NCBI GenBank assembly: GCA_965277735.1
Contig: CBDIDO010000003.1
Coordinates: 372,001-436,000 of the forward strand
Direction of reading: 5' to 3'
DNA: 64,000 nucleotides
Source of the DNA: RH-AL1 sp965277735
GTDB taxonomy: Bacteria > Pseudomonadota > Alphaproteobacteria > Rhizobiales > Beijerinckiaceae
In this document: piece after piece, positions 56,204 to 63,099 of the stretch
How positions within the stretch are numbered: position 1 is the first letter of the stretch
How the letters are laid out: each line of letters starts with the position of its first letter
Translations under genes and position numbers: made by a program
Notes under the pieces: model-generated
Seen by the model: only the letters and a program-made list of their open reading frames with translations
Told to the model about the DNA's origin: nothing
Database searches by the model: none

Positions 56204-56461
56204 TTATTTACGGTTAGACGAACCGCCAATCTGATCGCGGCCAACATTCGAACGGCTCTGGTCGGTCACTCTGCCGCTACCTCGGACGGAATTCTTCGTC
56301 AGGGTGTAGGTCAACAGCGAGCCGGCAAAAAAACCTGATATTGCCGAAACGATCTGGGACCAATGCGCGGTAAGAAAATCCACTGCAACCTCCGGTATGG
56401 TGAGTACGGCATACTGTAAGGATTTTCTCAAGCGGCTGTTCCGGATATTTCGGGATATCAT
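56204..56461 (-). CDS. Small single-pass membrane protein with shared Q/N/G motif
   Basis: An 85-residue protein. The ATG at 56461 shares its A with the stop of the upstream HTH gene (TGATG); a GTG at 56464 also fits. An amphipathic stretch is followed by one transmembrane helix (IVSAISGFFAGSLLTYTL, residues 37-54). The C-terminal motif VTDQSRSNVGRDQIGG (65-80) matches the effector's N-terminal motif at 11 of 14 core positions. The codons differ at many third positions, so the likeness is selected at protein level rather than a recent DNA copy. A membrane-acting toxin or anchor is a reasonable guess. Confidence 0.6.
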   Translation of the reverse strand: MISRNIRNSRLRKSLQYAVLTIPEVAVDFLTAHWSQIVSAISGFFAGSLLTYTLTKNSVRGSGRVTDQSRSNVGRDQIGGSSNRK

Positions 56462-56916
56462 CACTCCACATCCACCCGCATCGACCGCGAGTTATCCGAC
56501 AGCCGCAGCTCTCGCGCCCGCGCGCGCCGCGTGTTCCGGCGCGTCCGCCGCCTTGCGGCTTTCACCTTGAGCGCGGTCTCGGCGGTGGCGACGGCGCGGA
56601 GCATCCAGGGCGGGGGCGGGTCGTAGGGGGAGAGCACGATCTCGAAGCCGAGCGTGAGCAGGACGCGCAGCACCTTGTGCGCCTCCAGCGTCGGCTTGCC
56701 CTGCTCGAGCTCGCCGATCCAGTGGCGGCCGACGCTTGCCCGGGTGGCGAGCTCGGCCTGGTGGATGGCAAGGCCGGTGCGCATCGCGCGGACGAACTCG
56801 CCGAGCTCGGTCATCGAGTTGATCGCCTTGGCCAGCTCGTCGCGCGGCACGGGTTTCTTGGCGAGCGCGAGCTTGACCGGGTCGGGCCTGGGTTTCGGCA
56901 ATCGGATCTTGTCCAT
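56461..56916 (-). CDS. XRE/HipB-like helix-turn-helix protein
   Basis: A 151-residue protein. An N-terminal arm (residues 1-35, basic and proline-rich) precedes an HTH of Y4mF/HipB type: MTELGEFVRAMRTGLAIHQA, ELATRASVGRHWIGELEQGK, PTLEAHKVLRVLLTLGFEIV. The C-terminal tail is highly basic (KVKAARRRTRRNTRRARARE). GC is high, like the chromosome. In typical loci such a protein is followed by hipA; here the low-GC ABC-3C genes follow with a TGATG overlap. It may be the regulator of that island, or the stump of a hipBA locus at which the island entered. Confidence 0.75.
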   Translation of the reverse strand: MDKIRLPKPRPDPVKLALAKKPVPRDELAKAINSMTELGEFVRAMRTGLAIHQAELATRASVGRHWIGELEQGKPTLEAHKVLRVLLTLGFEIVLSPYDPPPPWMLRAVATAETALKVKAARRRTRRNTRRARARELRLSDNSRSMRVDVE

Positions 56917-57417
56917 CTTGGTCCTCCGACATCACGCAATCGAACATCGCGGCAGTGTCCGTGTCGGCGTTCGCCGGCTCGGACGCGTGCAGGGCGGCGC
57001 ACGCGACCCGTGGTCCCCGCCTGCGGCGCCGAGCGCCGCCACAGGCCCCCGCCGGGATCGGCGTGCGCCGCCGTGTGGCAAGGGCCGGTGTCGGCGCTCG
57101 GCGCCACGCGAGGCACCCCGACCTACGAGAGCGGGCGGGGTGGACGCGGGACGCTTCTTCGGTTATATTACCGGAGATGGCTCGGAGTCGCAATGCCGGC
57201 CCGGAGGCGACCGCCCGCCCTTCGCCCCGCTTGCTGCCCCGCCCGCGTCTTGCTAGAGGAGCGGCTCATCAGAGCTTCGCCCGCCGTCCATGCGCCGGCC
57301 CGCGTCCATTTCGACGCGGTGGCCCGTTTAAAAAGACGGGCACCGGCGGATCGAGGCTCATCCGAAACCAACGAACCGCCGGCGCCGAGCCCTGACGGGG
57401 CTCCTCCAGGAGAATGA
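56917..57417 (+). other. Intergenic region before rpsA (500 bases)
   Basis: No gene is convincing here; the open frames are shadows in GC-rich sequence. In many alphaproteobacteria cmk precedes rpsA; no cmk is visible on either strand. The part from 57170 to 57417 is a 248-base leader with a probable rpsA autoregulatory structure, which cannot be proven by eye. AGGAG ends seven bases before the rpsA start. Confidence 0.5.
57141..57169 (+). promoter_or_regulatory. Putative rpsA promoter
   Basis: TGGACG (57141-57146), a 17-base spacer and TATATT (57164-57169) form a sigma-70-like promoter, in a genome where such AT hexamers are rare. It is 249 bases before the rpsA start, leaving a long leader, as in other bacteria where S1 binds its own mRNA. 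Confidence 0.5.
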
Positions 57418-59172
57418 ATGTCAGACGTTACCAGCTACACGCCCTCGCGTGACGATTTCGCCGCGCTGCTCGACGAGAGCTACGGCGAGAACGAGGCCCT
57501 CGAGGGCTCGGTCATCAAGGGCACCGTCGTCGCGATCGAAAAGGACGTGGCGGTCATTGACATCGGTCTGAAGACCGAGGGGCGCGTCGCGCTCAAGGAA
57601 TTCCAGGGCCCCGGCCGCGAGGGCGACATCGGCGTCGGCTCGATCGTCGAGGTCTATCTCGAGCGCATCGAGAACGCTCTTGGTGAAGCCGTTATCTCTC
57701 GCGATAAAGCCCGCCGCGAGGAGAGCTGGGTCAAGCTCGAGAAGGCCTTCGAGGCGCAGGAGAAGGTCGAGGGTCAGATCTTCAACCAGGTCAAGGGCGG
57801 CTTCACGGTCGACCTCGACGGCGCGGTGGCCTTCCTGCCCCGCTCGCAGGTCGACATCCGCCCGGTGCGCGACGTCACCCCGCTGATGAACATCCCGCAG
57901 CCGTTCCAGATCCTCAAGATGGATCGCCGCCGCGGCAACATCGTCGTGTCGCGCCGCACGGTTCTGGAAGAGAGCAGGGCCGAGCAGCGCCACGAGATCG
58001 TCGCCAACCTCGAAGAGGGCCAGGTGATCGACGGCACGGTGAAGAACATCACCGACTACGGCGCCTTCGTCGATCTCGGTGGCATCGACGGGCTGCTGCA
58101 TGTGACGGACATCGCGTGGCGGCGTGTGAACCACCCGACCGAGGTGCTGAACATCGGCCAGCAGGTGCGGGTCAAGATCATCAAGATCAACCACGAGACG
58201 CACCGCATCTCGCTCGGCATGAAGCAGCTGCTCGACGATCCGTGGCAGGGCATCGAGGCCAAGTACCCGATCGAGGCGAAGTTCACCGGCCGCGTGACCA
58301 ACATCACCGACTACGGCGCGTTCGTCGAGCTCGAGGCCGGCATCGAGGGCCTGATCCACGTCTCCGAGATGAGCTGGACCAAGAAGAACGTGCATCCCGG
58401 CAAGATCGTCGCCACTTCGCAGGAAGTGGAAGTGCAGGTGCTCGAGGTGGATTCGGTCAAGCGCCGCATCTCGCTCGGTCTCAAGCAGACGCTGTCGAAC
58501 CCGTGGGAGGCGTTCGCCGAGCGCCATCCGGTGGGCACCGAGGTCGAGGGCGAGGTCAAGAACAAGACCGAGTTCGGCCTGTTCGTCGGCCTCGACGGCG
58601 ACGTCGACGGCATGGTCCATCTGTCGGATCTCGACTGGTCGCGGCCGGGCGAGATCGCGATCGAGGACTACAAGAAGGGCGACATCGTCAAGGCCAAGGT
58701 GCTCGACGTCGACACCGAGAAGGAGCGCATCTCGCTCGGCATCAAGCAGGTCACGACCGACGCCGCTGCGGCGCCGGCGGGGACTGCCGGCACCGGGGCC
58801 GGTGCCGAGGAGACCGGGCCGGACGCCGCGCTCCGCAAGGGCGCCGTCGTCACCTGCGAGATCATGGATGTGAAGGACGGCGGCATCGACGTCCGCATCG
58901 CGGGCACCGATTACTCCGCCTTCATCAAGCGCAACGAGCTGGCGCGCGACCGCAACGACCAGCGCCCCGACCGCTTCGCGGTGGGCGAGAAGGTCGATGC
59001 GCGCATCACGCAGATCGACAAGCGGGCCCGCAAGGTCACGGTGTCGATCAAGGCGCTCGAGATCGCCGACGAGAAGGAGGCGATCGCGCAGTACGGCTCG
59101 GCCGATTCCGGCGCGTCGCTCGGCGACATCCTCGGCGCCGCCCTGAAGGCGCGCGACAAGAAGGACGACTAG
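57418..59172 (+). CDS. rpsA: 30S ribosomal protein S1
   Basis: A 584-residue mRNA-binding ribosomal protein with six S1 (OB-fold) repeats; each shows the G-x-V-xxI-xxY/F-G-(A/L)-F/V pattern, e.g. VKNITDYGAFVDLGGIDGLL and VTNITDYGAFVELEAGIEGL, and closes with an RRISLGxKQ-type end. The sixth repeat lies after an Ala/Gly/Glu-rich linker (DAAAAPAGTAGTGAGAEETG) about residues 452-475. Its length suits an alphaproteobacterium. The ATG at 57418 follows CAGGAGAATGA. A strong rho-independent terminator is 24 bases after the stop. Confidence 0.98.
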   Translation: MSDVTSYTPSRDDFAALLDESYGENEALEGSVIKGTVVAIEKDVAVIDIGLKTEGRVALKEFQGPGREGDIGVGSIVEVYLERIENALGEAVISRDKARREESWVKLEKAFEAQEKVEGQIFNQVKGGFTVDLDGAVAFLPRSQVDIRPVRDVTPLMNIPQPFQILKMDRRRGNIVVSRRTVLEESRAEQRHEIVANLEEGQVIDGTVKNITDYGAFVDLGGIDGLLHVTDIAWRRVNHPTEVLNIGQQVRVKIIKINHETHRISLGMKQLLDDPWQGIEAKYPIEAKFTGRVTNITDYGAFVELEAGIEGLIHVSEMSWTKKNVHPGKIVATSQEVEVQVLEVDSVKRRISLGLKQTLSNPWEAFAERHPVGTEVEGEVKNKTEFGLFVGLDGDVDGMVHLSDLDWSRPGEIAIEDYKKGDIVKAKVLDVDTEKERISLGIKQVTTDAAAAPAGTAGTGAGAEETGPDAALRKGAVVTCEIMDVKDGGIDVRIAGTDYSAFIKRNELARDRNDQRPDRFAVGEKVDARITQIDKRARKVTVSIKALEIADEKEAIAQYGSADSGASLGDILGAALKARDKKDD

Positions 59173-59849
59173 TCGTCTCTCTTCCAACCACCAGGAGGCC
59201 CGCGCATCGCGCGGGCCTTTTTCGTTCGGGGCGCCATTCCTTCTCCCGCAAGCGGGAGAAGGTGGCCCCGAAGCGGGGTCGGATGAGGGAAGTGTCCGCT
59301 TGGGCCGCTGAACAGCGCGTCGCCCATCTCTTTGTGCAGGCGATGCAGGCCGCGCTTGATTTCCTCGTAGAACTCGCCGATCGAGTAGAAGCACATGCCC
59401 TGGTCGCCAGGCACCTTGGCGAGCGTCGACGCTGCCTTGTGCTGCAGTGGGCGGATGCGCTTGGCATCGCTCGGCGCCGACTTCTCCGGCTGCTCGATGT
59501 TGAGGGAGGTTTGGATCGCCGCTTTCGAGAACGGCTGGATCGAGACCTGGAAGTCATGCTCGCCGTCCGGCAGATAGGCGGGATACAGCGGCACGAAGTC
59601 CTTTGCCGTGAGGTCCGGCGTGCCGCCGACGGCGTTGAGAAGATTGGCGGCCAGCGTGAGGTGCAGCATCTCCTCGACGACGACGACGCGGAGGATGTGC
59701 GTCGCGTCCGAGTTCGTCCCCGGCTTGATCGAATAGAGCGCCATCAGGTAGGGCGGGATCGTCGCGTGCTCGAGCCGCATCGCGGCGAACAGATAGGCGT
59801 GCAGGAGGTCGGCGACGGTCTTGATCCGGGAGGTCGTCGTTTCACTCAT
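59169..59849 (-). CDS. Ferritin-like protein, C-terminus replaced by repeat sequence
   Basis: The frame starts at an ATG at 59849 (GAGGGG six bases upstream; an ATG at 59855 is too close). Residues 1-170 show the ferritin-like/VioB type: VADLLHAYLFAAMRLEHATI, VVEEMLHLTLAANLLNAVGG, MCFYSIGEFYEEIKRGL. The metal-binding EhxxE-type residues of helix 1 (E29-H30) and helix 2 (E61, H65) are visible. Relatives are about 340 residues or longer. From about residue 186 the sequence is translated palindromic repeat (HFPHPTPLRGHLLPLAGEG) and the frame ends in the rpsA stop region, so the true C-terminus is lost. Probably not functional. Confidence 0.6.
   Translation of the reverse strand: MSETTTSRIKTVADLLHAYLFAAMRLEHATIPPYLMALYSIKPGTNSDATHILRVVVVEEMLHLTLAANLLNAVGGTPDLTAKDFVPLYPAYLPDGEHDFQVSIQPFSKAAIQTSLNIEQPEKSAPSDAKRIRPLQHKAASTLAKVPGDQGMCFYSIGEFYEEIKRGLHRLHKEMGDALFSGPSGHFPHPTPLRGHLLPLAGEGMAPRTKKARAMRGPPGGWKRDD
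59197..59222 (+). terminator. Rho-independent terminator of rpsA
   Basis: GGCCCGCGC, loop ATC, GCGCGGGCC and TTTTT: a perfect 9-bp GC stem with a T tract, 24 bases after the rpsA stop codon. Confidence 0.9.
59238..59300. repeat. Palindromic repeat, CTTCTCCCGC type, long form
   Basis: CCTTCTCCCGC, loop AA, GCGGGAGAAGG, then a second small hairpin (GGCCCCGAAGCGGGGTC) and GGATGAGGGAA. The second part matches the GGTGGCGCGAAGCGCCGGATGAGG tail of the copy at 43496-43640. The repeat has replaced the end of the ferritin-like gene. Confidence 0.65.
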
Positions 59850-59859
59850 CTGCATCCCC

Positions 59860-60348
59860 TCATTCTGCGGCGCGCGCCGCGTGGCTCGCGCGAAGCTGCG
59901 TCAGCATCGCTTGCGTGCTGCGAAAGGTGAGCGCGGTCATCGTCAGCGTGATGTTGGCGGTGCCGATCGTCGGCATCGAGCCGCCGCCGACGAGGTAGAG
60001 GTTCTCGTGGTCCCATGAGCGCTGGTCGGCATCGACGACGGAATTGGTTTTGTCCGTTCCCATCACATGCGTGCCAGCGAGATGGTTGCCGCCGCGGATG
60101 GCGTAGCCCTCGCCTTCGTGCGTGACGTAGCCGTAGTCCCAGTCCTCGTAATGCGTGTGGTCGGCGACGCCGAGGCGTTGGAACACGAGCCGCGAGAAGT
60201 CGTGCGCATAGGCGATGCCGCGCATCGTGTAGTCGGGGATCGAAAACGAGATCACCGGCCGCATGTTGCCGAGCAGGTCGGTGTAGGCGGCCTCGACCGT
60301 GACGCGGTTGCTCGCCTCCGGTCTCGATCGCGATGGGCGGGCGAGCAC
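59860..60348 (-). pseudogene. GMC oxidoreductase C-terminal fragment
   Basis: The last about 150 residues of a glucose-methanol-choline oxidoreductase: ASNRVTVEAAYTDLLGNMRP, HYEDWDYGYVTHEGEGYAIR, GNHLAGTHVMGTDKTNSVVD with the catalytic His, and SWDHENLYLVGGGSMPTIGT. The preceding 400 or so residues with the FAD-binding domain are absent; the frame upstream (MLARPSRSRP) is unrelated. It directly precedes the truncated ferritin-like gene, and the two are commonly paired in intact genomes. Remnant of an operon. Confidence 0.7.
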
Positions 60349-60693
60349 GCTCGCCGCCCGTCGGCTGCGGCCTTGTCGCAGTCTCCGGAGAGCGAGACGC
60401 CGTCATCGTGGAGCTCCCGTCGCGCCAGGGCTCTGCGCCTCCAGGTTGTGGCTTGCGCGAAGCCTGGGCGCTGGCTTAGCGGTTTGTCTCAGGAGGCTTG
60501 CGATGCGCGAGCCATGGCGGATCGCCGGATGACCACATAATCACCACTCCGGAGGGTGAGCGGCCCAATCGCTGTCGTGGATCAAGGGGGGCCGTCATCG
60601 GGTCGCGCCTTACTCGGCGTCGAATCTAGCAACTCGCGTATAAGTTGCAATTAGAAACGAATGATGCTTTGTGATGATCGGCGGTGTGCGTTG
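60349..60693. other. Gene-free stretch (345 bases)
   Basis: No coding sequence is supported. Near the right side an inverted repeat GCAACT-N8-AGTTGC (60629-60648) is seen within AT-richer sequence just after the histidine kinase stop (minus strand). It could be a weak terminator, but has no T tract. The left part is the broken 5' edge of the GMC fragment. Confidence 0.4.
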
Positions 60694-62406
60694 CTACCCC
60701 ACCCGCTCCCGCACGCCGACGTCGGCGAGCGCGCGCTCCAGCCGGTCGAAGCTGATCGGCTTGCCGAGGAAGGCGTCGATGCCGGCTTGCGAGGCCGAGC
60801 GGCGCTCGCCGTCGCGCAGGTCGGCGGAAAGCGCGATGAGCCGCGCCGGCGCGGCCTGGCGGGCGATCTCGGCGAGGCGCACGCGGCGCGCGACCTCGAG
60901 CCCGTCGAGGCCCGGCATGCGGATATCGAGCACCATCGCGTCGTAGGGCGTGCCGGCGTCGAGCGCGGCTTCGGCGAGCGCCAGCGCCGCGAGCCCGTCG
61001 GGGGCGTGCGTCACCACGGCGCCGAGCCGCTCGAGATGCTTGGTCGCGAGCAGCGCGTTGACCGGGTTGTCCTCGGCCAGCAGCACGATGAGGCGGCGCG
61101 GCGCGGGATCCGGCGCAACCAGCGGGCTGGTCGGCGGCGCCAGCATCGGCCGCGGCTCGGCGAGCGCCATCAGGCTGCGACGGCGCACCGGCTTCACCAG
61201 CCAGCCATCGAAGCCGCGCGCCGAGCTTTGCCCGAAGGCGCGTCGCTCGTAGGGCGAGAACAGCACCAGCGTCTGGCCGGCGCCGGACGCGCGGGCGGCG
61301 ATGCCGAGCTCGAGCGTCGCGGCTTCGCCCAGCGCGCAATCGACCACGACGATGTCGTAGCGCGTCGCGGCGAGGCGTTGGGTGCCCCCCTCGACCGCGA
61401 CGACGTGCTCGACCTGCGCGCCGGCTTCGCTGAGCCGCTCGACGAGGAAGCGTGCCTCGAACGGCGAGTCCGCGACGATCAGCGCGGTGCACCCCTCGAG
61501 CCGCGGCATCTGCAGGGAGTCCGTCGCGACCGGGTCGGCCGGCAGCGGCAGCGTCACCGTGAAGGTGGCGCCGCGTCCGTCGTCGGGCGCCAGGGCGAGC
61601 GCGCCGCCCATGCGCTCGGCGAGCCGCCGCGAGATCGCCAGGCCGAGGCCGGTGCCGCCCTGGAACTCGGCGTTCTCGGCCTGCGCGAATTCCTCGAAGA
61701 TGGCGGCGCGCCGCTCGGCCGGGATGCCGGGGCCCGTGTCGGCCACATCGAAGCGCAGCGTGTCGTCGGGGCCGCGCGAGACGCGCAGGCCGACGCCGCC
61801 TTCCTGCGTGAACTTGATCGCGTTTCCCGCGAGGTTGAGCAGGATCTGCCGCAGGCGCGTCGCATCGCCGATCACGCGCGACGGCACGTCGGTCCCGGCG
61901 GTCGAGGCGATCTCCAGGCTCTTGCCCTGCGCGCGCGGCGCCAGCAGCTCGGCGACGCTCTCGACGAGCGCGACGACGTCGAAGCTCTCTTCCGCGATCT
62001 CGACCTTGCCGGCCTCGATCTTCGAGAAATCCAAGATCTCCTCGATCAGCGAGGCGAGCGCCGAGCCCGACGAGCGGATCGCGGCGACATAGGTGTCCTG
62101 CTCGGCGTCGAGCCGCGTGCCGACGAGCAGCTCGGCCATGCCGAGGATGCCGTTCAGCGGGGTGCGCACCTCGTGCGTGACGTTGGCAAGGAAGCGCGTC
62201 TTCGCCTCGTTGGCCGCCTCGGCGCGCTCGCGTGCGGCTGAGGCCTCGCGCAGCTCCCAGATCTCGTCGGAGAGCCGGTCGACCTCGATCGCGAAGCTGC
62301 GCGCCCGCCGGCGTCCGGCGAGCACGACCAGCCCGAACGCGAAGACGGCGAGCGCCGCCCCGATCGAGGCAAGGGTGAGCGGAGCGATGGCGAGCAAGCG
62401 GTCCAT
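60694..62406 (-). CDS. Hybrid sensor histidine kinase/response regulator
   Basis: A 570-residue membrane-linked kinase. One N-terminal helix (APLTLASIGAALAVFAFGLV) replaces a periplasmic sensor; a short coiled coil leads to the HisKA box with His78 (ANVTHEVRTPLNG). The ATPase domain shows N (LNLAGNAIKFT), G1 (DTGPGIPAE) and G2 (GGTGLGLAISRRLAE). Two receiver domains follow: a first one (about 305-430; VVVDCALG, WLVKPVRR) and a second (about 440-565; LLAEDNPVNA, Asp494 in VLDIRMPG, Lys in FLGKPI). No sensor domain is present, so it may sense the membrane or partner proteins. Nothing in this neighbourhood names its regulator. Confidence 0.9.
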   Translation of the reverse strand: MDRLLAIAPLTLASIGAALAVFAFGLVVLAGRRRARSFAIEVDRLSDEIWELREASAARERAEAANEAKTRFLANVTHEVRTPLNGILGMAELLVGTRLDAEQDTYVAAIRSSGSALASLIEEILDFSKIEAGKVEIAEESFDVVALVESVAELLAPRAQGKSLEIASTAGTDVPSRVIGDATRLRQILLNLAGNAIKFTQEGGVGLRVSRGPDDTLRFDVADTGPGIPAERRAAIFEEFAQAENAEFQGGTGLGLAISRRLAERMGGALALAPDDGRGATFTVTLPLPADPVATDSLQMPRLEGCTALIVADSPFEARFLVERLSEAGAQVEHVVAVEGGTQRLAATRYDIVVVDCALGEAATLELGIAARASGAGQTLVLFSPYERRAFGQSSARGFDGWLVKPVRRRSLMALAEPRPMLAPPTSPLVAPDPAPRRLIVLLAEDNPVNALLATKHLERLGAVVTHAPDGLAALALAEAALDAGTPYDAMVLDIRMPGLDGLEVARRVRLAEIARQAAPARLIALSADLRDGERRSASQAGIDAFLGKPISFDRLERALADVGVRERVG

Positions 62407-62522
62407 GGGGATCCCGGCGGCATGAGGCCGACGGTCGCAAGCTAGCCGGCGCGCGCTGCGGTTCCGTTCCGGAAACGCGCTAAATCGGGCCGACGATGCT
62501 TACCGCTCGTTAAGCACGAGTC

Positions 62523-63026
62523 TCATTTGCCTTCGCAGCTCATCCCGTACTCGCGCTCGAACGCGGCGCGCTCGCTCGCGCTTTCGTGGGTGAGCAGCGC
62601 GCAGGCGGAGTAATTGCCCTGCATCGCGCCGTTGTCGATGTACATCCAGTCGGTGACGCGCGAGAGCGGCAGCTTCACCGTGTCGCCCTTCTTGTAGCCG
62701 GGGATCGTCTCCGGCGTGTTGTCGAGCTGGCCCTGCACCTCGTCGTTCGCGACGGTGAACGGCGAGAGCCAGAAGAACTCCTGGCGCCCGGCGGGACCGA
62801 GGCCGATCTTGACGGCATAGGCGTCCGTCCCGGGCTTGGGGTGCCGGCTGGCTTCGAGGAAGCCGGCGAATGTCGCGCGGGCCTTGCGGACGGCCGCGGC
62901 CATCGCCGGGTCGCCATCGGGGATGAGATCGATCTGATCGTTGCGCGCCTTGTCGCTGAACGACTGGGCGCGACAGGTGCCGGCGAGCGAAAACGCGAGC
63001 AGAAGCGACAAGGCAATGGCGCGCAT
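62523..63026 (-). CDS. DUF2314 domain-containing secreted protein
   Basis: A 167-residue protein with a signal peptide (MRAIALSLLLAFSLAGTC; cleavage near CRA-QS). The mature part contains a DUF2314 domain: DPAMAAAVRKARATFAGFLE, DAYAVKIGLGPAGRQEFFWL, VQGQLDNTPETIPGYKKGDT and VKLPLSRVTDWMYIDNGAMQ. The last part (SACALLTHESASERAAFERE) and its cysteines (YSAC, MSCEG) suggest a disulfide. The domain's role is unknown; it occurs in YegJ-like proteins. It is next to the histidine kinase on the same strand but 117 bases upstream. Confidence 0.8.
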   Translation of the reverse strand: MRAIALSLLLAFSLAGTCRAQSFSDKARNDQIDLIPDGDPAMAAAVRKARATFAGFLEASRHPKPGTDAYAVKIGLGPAGRQEFFWLSPFTVANDEVQGQLDNTPETIPGYKKGDTVKLPLSRVTDWMYIDNGAMQGNYSACALLTHESASERAAFEREYGMSCEGK

Positions 63027-63099
63027 GGCAAAGCTCCAACGAAATATCGCGGGAGCCTAGCAAGCGGACTGCGACGGGTCGATGAAGCCCGGCCGCCGT

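Noticed and set aside
57421..59394. Long minus-strand open frame opposite rpsA
   Set aside because: Antisense shadow of the S1 gene in GC-rich DNA; the protein is Arg/Ala/Asp-rich with no family-like segments.
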